From JADLHS01 sp039806955 (lineage in GTDB: Bacteria > Verrucomicrobiota > Verrucomicrobiia > Limisphaerales > JADLHS01): a stretch of DNA of 64,000 nucleotides. Numbering within the stretch: the stretch's first letter is position 1; every line of letters begins with the position of its first letter. Shown here piece after piece: positions 8,579 to 17,337 of this stretch. The notes under the pieces were generated by a model, which was given only the letters and a program-made list of their open reading frames with translations, searched no databases and had not been told where the DNA came from. Where the stretch lies: assembly GCA_039806955.1 (NCBI GenBank), contig JBDHQI010000012.1, positions 51,197 to 115,196 of the forward strand, in the 5' to 3' direction. The translations under genes and the position numbers were made by a program.

Positions 8579-9442
8579 GTGAACTCGTTCGTTGCCCAAC
8601 GAAAATCTTCGTTTTCCGCCAACCGTCAGGGGTTCACCTTGATCGAGTTGTTGGTGGTCATCGCGATTATTGCTATTCTGGCCGCCTTGCTGTTGCCGGT
8701 GCTTGGAAAGGCCAAGGGTAAAGCCCAGGCCGCCGCTTGCATGGGGAATTTTAAGCAACTCCAGCTTTGTTGGCAGTTATATGTGGACGATAGCAACGAT
8801 CATCTGCCCGCCAATACCGCCTTGAATGAAGACGACATTGGCAATCGCGAGGCGTGGACCTCGGACCCTTTTTCCTGGTTGCAGGGCAATGCCTGGACCG
8901 ATACCACGCCAGAATATCTGCAACGCGGAGTCCTCTACCCTTACAACCGATCGCTCGGTATTTATCGGTGTCCCGCTGATCGCTCCACCGTGCGGGACCA
9001 GGGCGCCATTCCGCGCAACCGCAGTGTTTCAATGAGCATGTATATGAACTTCCGCAATCAGCCGGAAGACCCCGCCTACCGCTTGTGCTGGCATCGTCTG
9101 GGGCAAATCCAACGGCCCGGTCCGAGCCGCGCCGCGGTGTTTATCGAGGAGCATGAGAAAAGCATCCAGCAGAGTGCGTTTGGCATCAACGCGCCCAATT
9201 CCCTCACGCTGTTCGGTTATTCGCTCTGGACGTGGATCAGTTTTCCCGCGACGCGCCACGCTGACTCCGGGCTGCTCAGTTTTGCTGATGGCCACGTCGA
9301 GAAATGGGCCTGGCGCGAAGCCAACACCCGACAGATTGCCCAGCACAATGATTGGATTGTGGCGCAACCGGCGGTTGCCAATACGGACCGCGATCTGAGC
9401 CGCTTTTTCGAGGTGATTCCCGAAACCGTACCGATTCCTTGA
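8579..9442 (+). CDS. Type II secretion/pilin-like protein with prepilin N-terminus
   Basis: A 287-residue protein with a prepilin cleavage/methylation motif: RQGFTLIELLVVIAIIAIL near residues 17-35, cleaved after Gly and methylated on Phe by prepilin peptidase. The remainder carries the H-X9-DG type C-terminal region (LLSFADGHVEKWAW) typical of the large PVC family of pseudopilin-like proteins (DUF1559 and relatives). These are very numerous in PVC genomes; individual roles are unknown. The start is GTG 8579; no ATG precedes the motif. A second such gene follows 130 bases later. Confidence 0.88.
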   Translation: MNSFVAQRKSSFSANRQGFTLIELLVVIAIIAILAALLLPVLGKAKGKAQAAACMGNFKQLQLCWQLYVDDSNDHLPANTALNEDDIGNREAWTSDPFSWLQGNAWTDTTPEYLQRGVLYPYNRSLGIYRCPADRSTVRDQGAIPRNRSVSMSMYMNFRNQPEDPAYRLCWHRLGQIQRPGPSRAAVFIEEHEKSIQQSAFGINAPNSLTLFGYSLWTWISFPATRHADSGLLSFADGHVEKWAWREANTRQIAQHNDWIVAQPAVANTDRDLSRFFEVIPETVPIP

Positions 9443-9572
9443 AAGAGGCTCCGCACTTGCGCCCTTACTCAGAAACGTAATTGCAATCCGAACTCACATC
9501 TTTGTTTTCCACTGCTGCCGTGTGCTCTCGGTCAAAGTTGAACGAACTGACTGGGTTCGCGTCGGATAACTT

Positions 9573-10277
9573 GTGAAGCACCGCTTGGATCAATCACCGC
9601 CACCGTCGCCGGGCGCGACCGATCAAAAATCGCCGGCGCATGATTCGTCGCCGGCGTTCACGCTCATCGAGCTGCTGGTGGTCATCGCCATCATTGCCAT
9701 TTTAGCGAGTCTGTTGTTACCGGCGCTGGCTGCGGCTAAAGCCAGGGCGCGCGATACGCGCTGCATTTCCCAACTGCGCCAATGCGGCATCGCCATGAGT
9801 TTATATCTGGATGACTTCAACGATCGCTATTTCTGGACTTCCACTAACGTCAGCACCGAGGGGATGGAATGGTTTGTTTGGGCCGGTCGCACGAACAATA
9901 ATTTTCACACGGGACAAGACGGCATCTTCAATCGTCTGGATCGTCCGCTCAATCACTACGGTTTGTCCTTTCCGGTGGTGACGTGTCCTTGTGATCAGGG
10001 CCGGGAAGACTCCCAACCGCATACGCTGGCCGAATATGTGGGCAATTCCTACATGTTCAACGCGGTCGGTCTGCCGACGGGTACGGGGGGGCTGAATGCA
10101 CTCAAAGCCACTTCACTACCGTATCCGAGCCGAACCGTTCTATTCGCCGACAATGTCGTTGCGTTCCCCACCAATCCCACTGGCTGGCACAAGCGGCGTC
10201 CCGCCGGCTTCGTCATGCTCACCGATCTGCATGTCGAACCAGGAACGGCGCTGACAGTGCTCAATCTGGTTTGGTAG
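9573..10277 (+). CDS. Prepilin-type N-terminal cleavage/methylation domain protein
   Basis: A 234-residue protein. Residues about 29-49 are the prepilin motif PAFTLIELLVVIAIIAIL, here with Ala rather than Gly just before Phe, a tolerated variant but worth noting for cleavage. The C-terminal part has RTVLFADNVV and a late DLHVEPGT similar to the paralogue upstream. The start is GTG 9573 with a Pro/Ser-rich lead of about 25 residues. It is in the same direction as the preceding pseudopilin gene and probably part of the same exported group. Confidence 0.83.
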   Translation: MKHRLDQSPPPSPGATDQKSPAHDSSPAFTLIELLVVIAIIAILASLLLPALAAAKARARDTRCISQLRQCGIAMSLYLDDFNDRYFWTSTNVSTEGMEWFVWAGRTNNNFHTGQDGIFNRLDRPLNHYGLSFPVVTCPCDQGREDSQPHTLAEYVGNSYMFNAVGLPTGTGGLNALKATSLPYPSRTVLFADNVVAFPTNPTGWHKRRPAGFVMLTDLHVEPGTALTVLNLVW

Positions 10278-10323
10278 GCGGCCAGTCTGCACTGAGGTTC
10301 CGAGGTTCATTCAATGGTTTTAA

Positions 10324-10339
10324 TTGACTGTTCAGTCAA
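10324..10339. promoter_or_regulatory. TetR-type operator upstream of the regulator gene
   Basis: A perfect 7-bp-arm palindrome, TTGACTG-TT-CAGTCAA, 41 bases before the TetR start. Its left arm doubles as a -35-like TTGACT with TATCGT 16 bases on, so binding would block RNA polymerase. A near-identical site lies before the RND gene (11060-11075). Confidence 0.7.
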
Positions 10340-10380
10340 CTTGCCTATCGTGAGGCACGTTCGCTCGAAAAGTCGAGCGA

Positions 10381-11007
10381 ATGGATTGTTCCGACCCAAA
10401 ATTTATGAGACGCACCAGTGACGCCAAAGAAAAATTGCTCCAAGTCGGTTTCGACTTGATTTGGAGCCAAAGTTATGGCGCCGTCAGTGTGGATCAAATT
10501 TGCGAGCAAGCCGGCGTCAACAAAGGCAGTTTTTATCATTACTTTCCCTCCAAAGCCGATTTGGTGGTCGCTGCGTACGAAGAAGATTGGCGCGAAAAGC
10601 AGCCCGAGTTGGACCGGATTTTTTCACCGCAGGTGCCGCCCCTGGAACGGCTGGAACGCTGGTGCGGTTACATCCAAAAACGCCAGAAAATACGGGCGGA
10701 AAAGTATGGTAGTGTTTGTGGCTGTCCGTACGGCAGCCTGGGGGCGGAACTCGCCACTCAAGAGGAGAAAATCCGCGCGAAAATTCAGGAACTGGTCGAG
10801 CGTAATCAGCGTTATCTGACCAGCGCCGTCGCCGACGCCCAACGGGAAGGCTTGATCGAGGTCAGCGATCCGCGCGTAATGGCGACTCAGATTTATTCCA
10901 CGACTCTCGGCTTTACCCTTCATGCCAAAATTCGTAACAATCTCGACCTGCTGCACGAATTGGAGCCGGCGATCATGAACTTGATCGGGATTCGCGCCGC
11001 CGTTTGA
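10381..11007 (+). CDS. TetR/AcrR family transcriptional repressor
   Basis: A 208-residue regulator. The N-terminal helix-turn-helix reads VSVDQICEQAGVNKGSFYHYFPSKADLV (split here across residues about 38-65) and is a textbook TetR HTH; the C-terminal domain would bind the inducer, probably an efflux substrate. It sits directly upstream of a co-directional RND efflux operon. Palindromes of the same sequence occur before both transcription units, so autorepression and control of the pump are expected. ATG 10381 is chosen; ATG 10405 is a possible shorter start. Confidence 0.93.
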   Translation: MDCSDPKFMRRTSDAKEKLLQVGFDLIWSQSYGAVSVDQICEQAGVNKGSFYHYFPSKADLVVAAYEEDWREKQPELDRIFSPQVPPLERLERWCGYIQKRQKIRAEKYGSVCGCPYGSLGAELATQEEKIRAKIQELVERNQRYLTSAVADAQREGLIEVSDPRVMATQIYSTTLGFTLHAKIRNNLDLLHELEPAIMNLIGIRAAV

Positions 11008-11059
11008 AATCTCATTTGCATGTTTGCCAAACCGAAGATGCCTGTTGATAAAATTATAT

Positions 11060-11075
11060 TTGACTGGTCAGTTAA
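11060..11075. promoter_or_regulatory. TetR-type operator upstream of the RND operon
   Basis: TTGACTG-GT-CAGTTAA, 22 bases before the RND permease ATG, differs from the site at 10324 in the two-base centre and in one base of the right arm. The matching half-sites flanking a TetR gene indicate a shared operator. Confidence 0.7.
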
Positions 11076-11097
11076 CCTGCAGCGGTAGAGAAATTAT

Positions 11098-14000
11098 ATG
11101 TGGATTGTTCGTTTGGCGTTGCGCCGGCCCTATACGTTCGTGGTGGCGGCGTTGCTGCTGGTTTTGTTGACGCCGCTCATTTTGCTGCGGATGCCCACGG
11201 ATATTTTCCCGGCGGTCAACATTCCGGTGGTTAGTATCGTTTGGCAATACACCGGTCTGGACGCGAAGCAGATCGAGCAACGCATCACCTACGCGCACGA
11301 ACGCATTCTGAGCGTTACGGTCAACAATATCGAGCATATCGAATCCACCTCCTACAACGGCATCAGCGTGGTAAAGGTGTTTCTCCAGCCCGGCTCATCG
11401 GTGGATTCAGCGGTGGCGCAAATTACCGCCGGGGCGCAAACCGTATTACGGCAGATGCCGTCCGGCATGCAGCCGCCGTTGATCATTCAATACAACGCTT
11501 CGACGGTACCGATTTCCCAATACAGTTTCAGCAGCCCGAAAATGTCGGAACAGGAACTCTTCGATGCCACCGCCAATCAGGTGCGCGTCGCCCTCTCGAC
11601 CGTGCGGGGCGCCATGATCCCTTGGCCGTATGGCGGCAAAACCCGCGTAGTTTCAGTGGACCTGGATCTCGACGCGCTGAAGTCCAAAAACATTCTGCCC
11701 CAGGAAGTGGTCAGCGCCATCAATGCGCAGAACCTGGTTTTGCCCGGTGGCACGGCAAAAATCGGCACCACGGAATTTAGCGTGGCGATGGATTCCAACG
11801 CCCGCATGATTGACGATCTGAATCATCTACCGATCAAAGTTGTGCGCGGCGCGACCATTCACCTCAGCGACGTGGCGCAGGTGCATGATGGCTACATGCC
11901 GCAAAAAAACTCGGTACGCCAGGATGGTGTCCGGGGCGCGCTGCTTACGATCATGAAGGCCGGTGACGCCTCGACGCTCGACGTGGTCAAGGGGGTGAAG
12001 GCCGCCTTGCCCGGCGCAATGGCGGCGCAACCGCCCGATTTTCAGGTGCAGGAATTCGCCGATCAATCGCTGTTCGTTAGTGCCGCCATCAATGGGGTGG
12101 TGCATGAAGGTTTGATTGCCGCCGCGCTGACGGCCTGCATGATTCTGCTCTTCCTCGGCTCCTGGCGTAGCACGTTCATCATCGCGCTTTCCATTCCGCT
12201 CGCTGTCTTGTGTTCCATCGCCGCCTTGAGCGCGCTGGGTGAGACTATCAATCTGATGACGCTGGGCGGTCTGGCGTTGGCGGTGGGGATCCTGGTGGAC
12301 GACGCCACGGTGACGATTGAAAACATCCACCGTCACATGGCTGCTGGCCTGCCCTTGGAAGACGCCATTCTGAGAGGCTCCGAGGAAATCGCCATGCCGG
12401 CATTTGTCTCGACGCTCTGCATCTGCATCGTATTCGTGCCGATGTTTTTTCTCACCGGCGTGGCGCGCTACTTGTTTGTGCCGCTGGCCCAAGCGGTCGT
12501 ATTTGCCATGCTGGCGAGTTACGTAATTTCACGAACGCTACTCCCAACTCTCGTGATGTGGTTTTATCGCCATGTCGAAATCCATGGCGATCAATCCGAC
12601 CTTTCCGCTGCGCCCGTTTGGATGCGACCGTTCATCCGTTTGCAACGCGGTTTCGAGCGTCGTTTTGATCGGTTTCGCCAAGGCTACCGCAATATGCTCG
12701 CGAGTTGCTTCGTCTTCCGTAAAGGCTTTGTCGTTTTCTTCCTCGTGCTGTGCGTGGGTTCGTGGTTGTTGATTCCGTTTCTAGGCCGCAACTTTTTCCC
12801 GAGTGTGGACACCGGTCAGTTCCTGCTGCACTTGCGCGCGCCAACAGGCACGCGTATTGAGGAAACTCAGCGTCTGGCGGGCGAGGTGAACGAAATTATC
12901 CGGGGTGTCATTCCCGCCGGCGAACTCGGCGGTATTTTGAACAATATCGGCATCCCGAATTCTTCCATCAATTTGAGTTACAACACCAGCGGGGTGATCG
13001 GTCCGGGCGACGCCGACGTGCTGGTGTCGCTCAAACCCGGCCATGCGCCCACGCAAAATTACGTGCGGCAGTTGCGGAAGCGTCTGCCCCATGAGTTTCC
13101 CGGCACACTGTTTTATTTCCTGCCTGCGGACATTGTCAGTCAAACGCTCAACTTCAGTTTGCCCGCGCCGTTCGACGTACAAATTGTCGGTCGCGATCAG
13201 GTACGTAATCGCGCCCTGGCGGTGCGACTGGCCGAGGAGATTAAAAAAGTTCCTGGGGCCGTGGACGTGCGGGTGCAACAACCCGATAACCTTCCGCAGT
13301 TCAACGTGGAGGTGGATCGTGTCAAAGCCGCTGAACTCGGATTGACCGAGCAGGATGTGGCGCGATCTGTTCTGCTCGGGTTGAGCGGCAGCAGCCAGGT
13401 GCAACCAGCCTATTGGCTTAATCCCAAAGTGGGCGTGCAGTATCTGATCAACGTCCGCGCGCCCGAATACACCATCAACTCGGTGCAACAACTGAACGCC
13501 ATGCCGATCAGCGCCAATAATCTTTCAGGCCCGTCTGGCGGACAAATCCTCGCTAACGTGGCCAGCTTGAAACGCGTTCATGCGCCGCCGGTGGTGTCGC
13601 ATTACAACGTGATGCCGGCTATTGACATTTACGGCGGCGTGGATGGGCGCGATTTAGGTGGTGTGCTGAAGGACATCCAGCCGTTGGTGAAAGAAATTGA
13701 AAAGGATTTACCACGCGGCAGCAGCATTGTGCTTCGCGGTCAGGCGGAGACCATGCGCTCCAGCTACCTCGGCTTGGGCGGCGGTCTGATCATGGCCATC
13801 ATTTTGATTTACTTTCTGTTGGTGGTAAATTTCCAAAGTTGGAAAGATCCTTTCATCATCATCACCGCGCTGCCCGGTGCGTTGGCAGGCGTGGCTTGGG
13901 GTTTGTTTCTCACGCAAACCACCCTGAGTGTGCCGGCGTTGATGGGGGCGATTATGAGTTTGGGCGTGGCCACCGCCAACTCCGTGTTGGTGGTCGCGTT

Positions 14001-14289
14001 TGCGCGCGACAATCTCGCGCGCGGCATGGCGCCGATAGCCGCCGCGCTGGACGCCGGAGTGCAACGCATCCGCCCAGTGTTGATGACCGCCCTAGCGATG
14101 ATCATTGGCATGGCGCCCATGAGTCTGGCGCTGGGTGAAGGTGGTGAGCAAAACGCACCGCTCGGTCGCGCCGTGATCGGTGGATTGGCCTTCGCCACCG
14201 TGGCCACGTTATTTTTCGTCCCGATTGTTTTCAGTTTCTTGCACCGACAGCAGCAACCGCAAACCGTAACCGCATCGGCAACCTCATGA
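11098..14289 (+). CDS. RND family efflux transporter permease
   Basis: A 1063-residue inner-membrane proton-driven exporter of the AcrB/HAE1 superfamily. The N-terminal helix (TFVVAALLLVLLTPLILL) is followed by two large periplasmic loops and two clusters of membrane helices. GGLALAVGILVDDATVTIEN near residue 390 is helix 4 with the proton-relay DD pair. The second half carries the matching SLGVATANSVLVVAFARDN. Length is normal for the family. Its stop overlaps the adaptor start by ATGA, so the operon is translationally coupled. Substrates (drugs, solvents or metabolites) cannot be read from sequence. Confidence 0.95.
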   Translation: MWIVRLALRRPYTFVVAALLLVLLTPLILLRMPTDIFPAVNIPVVSIVWQYTGLDAKQIEQRITYAHERILSVTVNNIEHIESTSYNGISVVKVFLQPGSSVDSAVAQITAGAQTVLRQMPSGMQPPLIIQYNASTVPISQYSFSSPKMSEQELFDATANQVRVALSTVRGAMIPWPYGGKTRVVSVDLDLDALKSKNILPQEVVSAINAQNLVLPGGTAKIGTTEFSVAMDSNARMIDDLNHLPIKVVRGATIHLSDVAQVHDGYMPQKNSVRQDGVRGALLTIMKAGDASTLDVVKGVKAALPGAMAAQPPDFQVQEFADQSLFVSAAINGVVHEGLIAAALTACMILLFLGSWRSTFIIALSIPLAVLCSIAALSALGETINLMTLGGLALAVGILVDDATVTIENIHRHMAAGLPLEDAILRGSEEIAMPAFVSTLCICIVFVPMFFLTGVARYLFVPLAQAVVFAMLASYVISRTLLPTLVMWFYRHVEIHGDQSDLSAAPVWMRPFIRLQRGFERRFDRFRQGYRNMLASCFVFRKGFVVFFLVLCVGSWLLIPFLGRNFFPSVDTGQFLLHLRAPTGTRIEETQRLAGEVNEIIRGVIPAGELGGILNNIGIPNSSINLSYNTSGVIGPGDADVLVSLKPGHAPTQNYVRQLRKRLPHEFPGTLFYFLPADIVSQTLNFSLPAPFDVQIVGRDQVRNRALAVRLAEEIKKVPGAVDVRVQQPDNLPQFNVEVDRVKAAELGLTEQDVARSVLLGLSGSSQVQPAYWLNPKVGVQYLINVRAPEYTINSVQQLNAMPISANNLSGPSGGQILANVASLKRVHAPPVVSHYNVMPAIDIYGGVDGRDLGGVLKDIQPLVKEIEKDLPRGSSIVLRGQAETMRSSYLGLGGGLIMAIILIYFLLVVNFQSWKDPFIIITALPGALAGVAWGLFLTQTTLSVPALMGAIMSLGVATANSVLVVAFARDNLARGMAPIAAALDAGVQRIRPVLMTALAMIIGMAPMSLALGEGGEQNAPLGRAVIGGLAFATVATLFFVPIVFSFLHRQQQPQTVTASATS

Positions 14290-15461
14290 GCACAAATGCA
14301 TTTCCTTCTCCCGAAACCCCGACGCCCATCCGCCTGCGCCGCGTGGCGTTGGCCGTCGTAATCTTGGTTCTCATCGGCCTGGCCATCGGGCTTGTGCCGC
14401 GTTCCGTGGCAAGTCGTAAATTGATCGCCGAAACGCGCGTCGAATCTCTGCCGATCGTGAGCGTCGTCACCCCCACTTCTGCCAAAGCGGATTGGGGCAC
14501 GCCGCTGCCGGCGGATGTGCAAGCCTTCATCCAGGCTTCCATCCACGCGCGCGCCAGCGGTTATTTGAAAGCGTGGTTCGTGGACATCGGTGACCACGTG
14601 ACCAATGGACAGGTGCTCGCGGAAATTGACACGCCCGAACTGAATCAACAACTCGCGCAGGCCCGCGCGGAAGTGAATCAGGCTCAGGCCAACCTTGATC
14701 TCGCCAAAATCACGGCGGATCGCTGGTCGGAATTACTTAAAACCGCAAGCGTGAGCGAACAGGAAACCGCCGAGAAACAGTCCGATCTCGCTTTGAAAAA
14801 CGCCAATCTGGAAGCGGCCCAGGCCAACTTCAACCGCCTGCAACAGCTGAAGGATTTTGCCCGCGTCGTCGCCCCCTTCAGCGGCGTCGTGACCGCGCGC
14901 AACACCGACATCGGCCAGCTCATCGCCGCCGGGAGCGGGCCGGAACTATTCCGCATGGCGCAGACGGATCCGCTGCGCGTTTACGTGCGCGTGCCGCAAC
15001 AATACGTGCGGGGGCTTGCCCCCGGCCAAAAGGCCGAACTGACCTTTGTGCAATTACCGGGTCGCACTTTTACTGGCGAATTGACCCGCACCGCCGGCGC
15101 CATGGACCCCACTTCGCGCACGTTGCAGGTGGAGCTTCAGGTCAGCAATCCGAACGACGAAATTCTGGCCGGTGGTTACGCGCAAGTGCGCTTCAGCGAA
15201 TCCGCCGCGCCGAACGTCCTCATGCTTTCTGACAACGCACTGATCTTCCGCGCTGAAGGATTGCAAGTCGCCGTGCTGGGTCAGGACAACAAAGTGAGTT
15301 TGCGTTCCGTCACGCTCGGTCGCGACTTCGGTAAAACCGTGGAAGTGCTGTCCGGGTTGAGTTTGAGCGACCGGGTGATTGATAATCCACCGGATTCAAT
15401 CACCGACGGCATGACGGTGCAGGTTGCGCAAACCGACACTAAGGATCTGACCGCCCAATGA
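14286..15461 (+). CDS. RND efflux periplasmic adaptor (membrane fusion protein)
   Basis: A 391-residue adaptor linking the permease to the outer-membrane channel. It has an N-terminal membrane anchor (residues about 18-38), a lipoyl/barrel-sandwich half-motif near 80-110 (SGYLKAWFVDIGDHVTNGQV), an alpha-helical hairpin rich in Ala/Gln around 115-175, the second lipoyl half FARVVAPFSGVVTARNTDIG, and beta-barrel domains to the C-terminus. The start overlaps the permease stop and the stop overlaps the channel start, both as ATGA. Confidence 0.94.
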   Translation: MSTNAFPSPETPTPIRLRRVALAVVILVLIGLAIGLVPRSVASRKLIAETRVESLPIVSVVTPTSAKADWGTPLPADVQAFIQASIHARASGYLKAWFVDIGDHVTNGQVLAEIDTPELNQQLAQARAEVNQAQANLDLAKITADRWSELLKTASVSEQETAEKQSDLALKNANLEAAQANFNRLQQLKDFARVVAPFSGVVTARNTDIGQLIAAGSGPELFRMAQTDPLRVYVRVPQQYVRGLAPGQKAELTFVQLPGRTFTGELTRTAGAMDPTSRTLQVELQVSNPNDEILAGGYAQVRFSESAAPNVLMLSDNALIFRAEGLQVAVLGQDNKVSLRSVTLGRDFGKTVEVLSGLSLSDRVIDNPPDSITDGMTVQVAQTDTKDLTAQ

Positions 15462-16912
15462 AAATCGGCTTCGTCATCGGCCTCATCGGTTTGGGACTGC
15501 TCGCCGGTTGCGCGGTAGGCCCGGACTACCAGCGCCCGGAAGTGCTCAACTTGCAACCGTTGCCAGCCAATTTCGGTTCGCCGACGAACGAGTGGAAAAT
15601 CGCGGAGCCGTCCGCTCATCTGCCCCGCGGCACCTGGTGGTTGGTTTTTCAGGACGTCGAACTCAATCGCCTCGAGACCTTGCTCGAAAGCGAAAATCAA
15701 ACACTGGCCGGAGCCGCCGCGCGCTTTGACCGCGCCCGCGCGGAATTCAATCTGGCCCGGGCCGACCTGTTTCCTAACCTGGATGCCATCGGTTCCGCGG
15801 CCCGACAACGCACGAGCGCCAACGCGCCGCAAAGCGGTAAAGCGGCCGGCGCCGCGCATACCCACAACACGTTCGCCACCGCGCTCACGTTGGGTTGGGA
15901 AGTGGATTTATGGGGCCGCGTCCGGCGCGAATCCGAATCCGCGCGTGCGGCCTATTATGCCGTGGCCGATGACCTTGCCGCGGTACAACTCGCGTTGCAG
16001 GCGGAGTTGGCGGGCGATTACTTTACGCTGCGCGCCCTCGATGCCGAACGCGCACTGATGGCTGATACCATTGAAACATTTCGCCGCTCGCTCGAATTAA
16101 CCCGCGACCGACGCAAGGGCGGCATTGTCTCCGACCTCGACGTTGCGCAAGCGGAAACACAACTGCGCACTGCGGAAGCTCAATTACCCGCGCTGGATTT
16201 GCAGCGCGCCCAACTATTGCACGCCCTCGCCATCTTGTGCGGCCAACCCGCCACGACTTTCACGGTCGCGCCATCAAGCCTTGCGAACGCAACGCCACCG
16301 TTGATTCCCACCCACCTGCCCAGCGAATTGTTGGAGCGCCGGCCGGACATCGCTGCGGCTGAACGGCGTATGGCTGCCGCCAACGCCAGTGTGGGTATCG
16401 CTCAAGCCGCTTTTTATCCGCGCCTCCGCCTCAACGGACTGGCCGGTTTCCAATCCGTCGAAGCCAGCAGCGCGTTTAACTGGTCCAGCCGCATGTGGTC
16501 CGTGGGGCCGTCCCTTGATCTGCCGCTGTTTACCGGCGGACGCAATCGGGCGCAACTGGCCGCCACCCGCGCCAACTATGACGCCACCGTGGCGAACTAT
16601 CGCCAAACGGTATTGAACGCATTTGCCGATGTGGAAGATCAGTTGGCCGCCCAGCGGCTTCTGACGGTGCAACTTGAAGCGGAACGCGCGGCGCTGGCTG
16701 CCGCCGAACGCACGCTGGCCATTGCCAACAACCGTTACCAGGCCGGGCTGGTGACCTTTTTGGAAGTAGCGACCGCACAGAGCGCCGCGTTGCAACGAGA
16801 ACGAACCGTGGCCCAACTCGAAGGCGTGCAGAACATCGCGGCTGTGGGGTTGATTCGGGCGCTGGGTGGTGGTTGGGATACCGGTCAGTCCCTGGCCAAA
16901 ACCCAACCGTAA
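15458..16912 (+). CDS. RND efflux outer-membrane lipoprotein (NodT/OprM family)
   Basis: A 484-residue TolC-like outer-membrane factor. The signal peptide ends in the lipobox LLAGC (Cys near residue 17) followed by AVGPDYQRP, the standard NodT-family start. Two internally homologous OEP domains follow, with coiled-coil Ala-rich helices, AERRMAAANASVGIAQAAFYPRL and GGRNRAQLAATRANYDA being characteristic. It completes the tripartite pump. It overlaps the adaptor gene by four bases and ends the operon. Confidence 0.94.
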   Translation: MKIGFVIGLIGLGLLAGCAVGPDYQRPEVLNLQPLPANFGSPTNEWKIAEPSAHLPRGTWWLVFQDVELNRLETLLESENQTLAGAAARFDRARAEFNLARADLFPNLDAIGSAARQRTSANAPQSGKAAGAAHTHNTFATALTLGWEVDLWGRVRRESESARAAYYAVADDLAAVQLALQAELAGDYFTLRALDAERALMADTIETFRRSLELTRDRRKGGIVSDLDVAQAETQLRTAEAQLPALDLQRAQLLHALAILCGQPATTFTVAPSSLANATPPLIPTHLPSELLERRPDIAAAERRMAAANASVGIAQAAFYPRLRLNGLAGFQSVEASSAFNWSSRMWSVGPSLDLPLFTGGRNRAQLAATRANYDATVANYRQTVLNAFADVEDQLAAQRLLTVQLEAERAALAAAERTLAIANNRYQAGLVTFLEVATAQSAALQRERTVAQLEGVQNIAAVGLIRALGGGWDTGQSLAKTQP

Positions 16913-17337
16913 TTTTCCACTCGCTGTCCTCACCGCTCTGGATATTTCCTGGGGAAGGAACGCGTTCCACCGTGCCCGAAGCCGTTTGGAGGGGAGCTCG
17001 CTGTCGCACTCCAAATAGAGCGAATTAAATAAAAGTGGGCCGATATATCTTTCTCCTGGTAGCAGCGGACGTGAGTCCGCTCCATTTGAATTTGAAAGAA
17101 AGTTAGAGCCGATTCATGTCGGCCGCTACGGTTGGGGAGGCCAAGCGCGGCCACAGTTTTAGTTAAGCTGATATAATTGGATTGCTATGAACCAGCCGAC
17201 AGCCCTGATCGGGTTCGAAGGGGAACAACGCATGCTCAGAGCCGCCGCTTGTCGTCCGGCGCTGGAACGGGTTGCGCGCCATAATTGTAGGAGCGGAAGG
17301 ATGACTTTGTGGCGTGGCTTGCCTAGATTGTCCGTGA
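16913..17337. other. Intergenic region with REP-like palindromes
   Basis: About 425 bases between the efflux operon and the VWA gene. It contains a pair of inverted palindromic repeats (17059-17129) described separately. Short open frames here lack ribosome sites and recognisable residues, so I call none of them genes. Confidence 0.5.
17059..17129. repeat. Inverted pair of REP-like palindromic elements
   Basis: Arm 1 (17059-17082) reads GTAGCAGCGGAC-GTGA-GTCCGCTC and arm 2 (17106-17129, read on the minus strand) GTAGCGGCCGAC-ATGA-ATCGGCTC. They match at 19 of 24 positions. Each can form its own hairpin (GCGGAC/GTCCGC in arm 1, GCCGA/TCGGC in arm 2) and the two face each other across 23 bases. 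Such paired, facing hairpins are the layout of REP/BIME elements. Confidence 0.6.
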
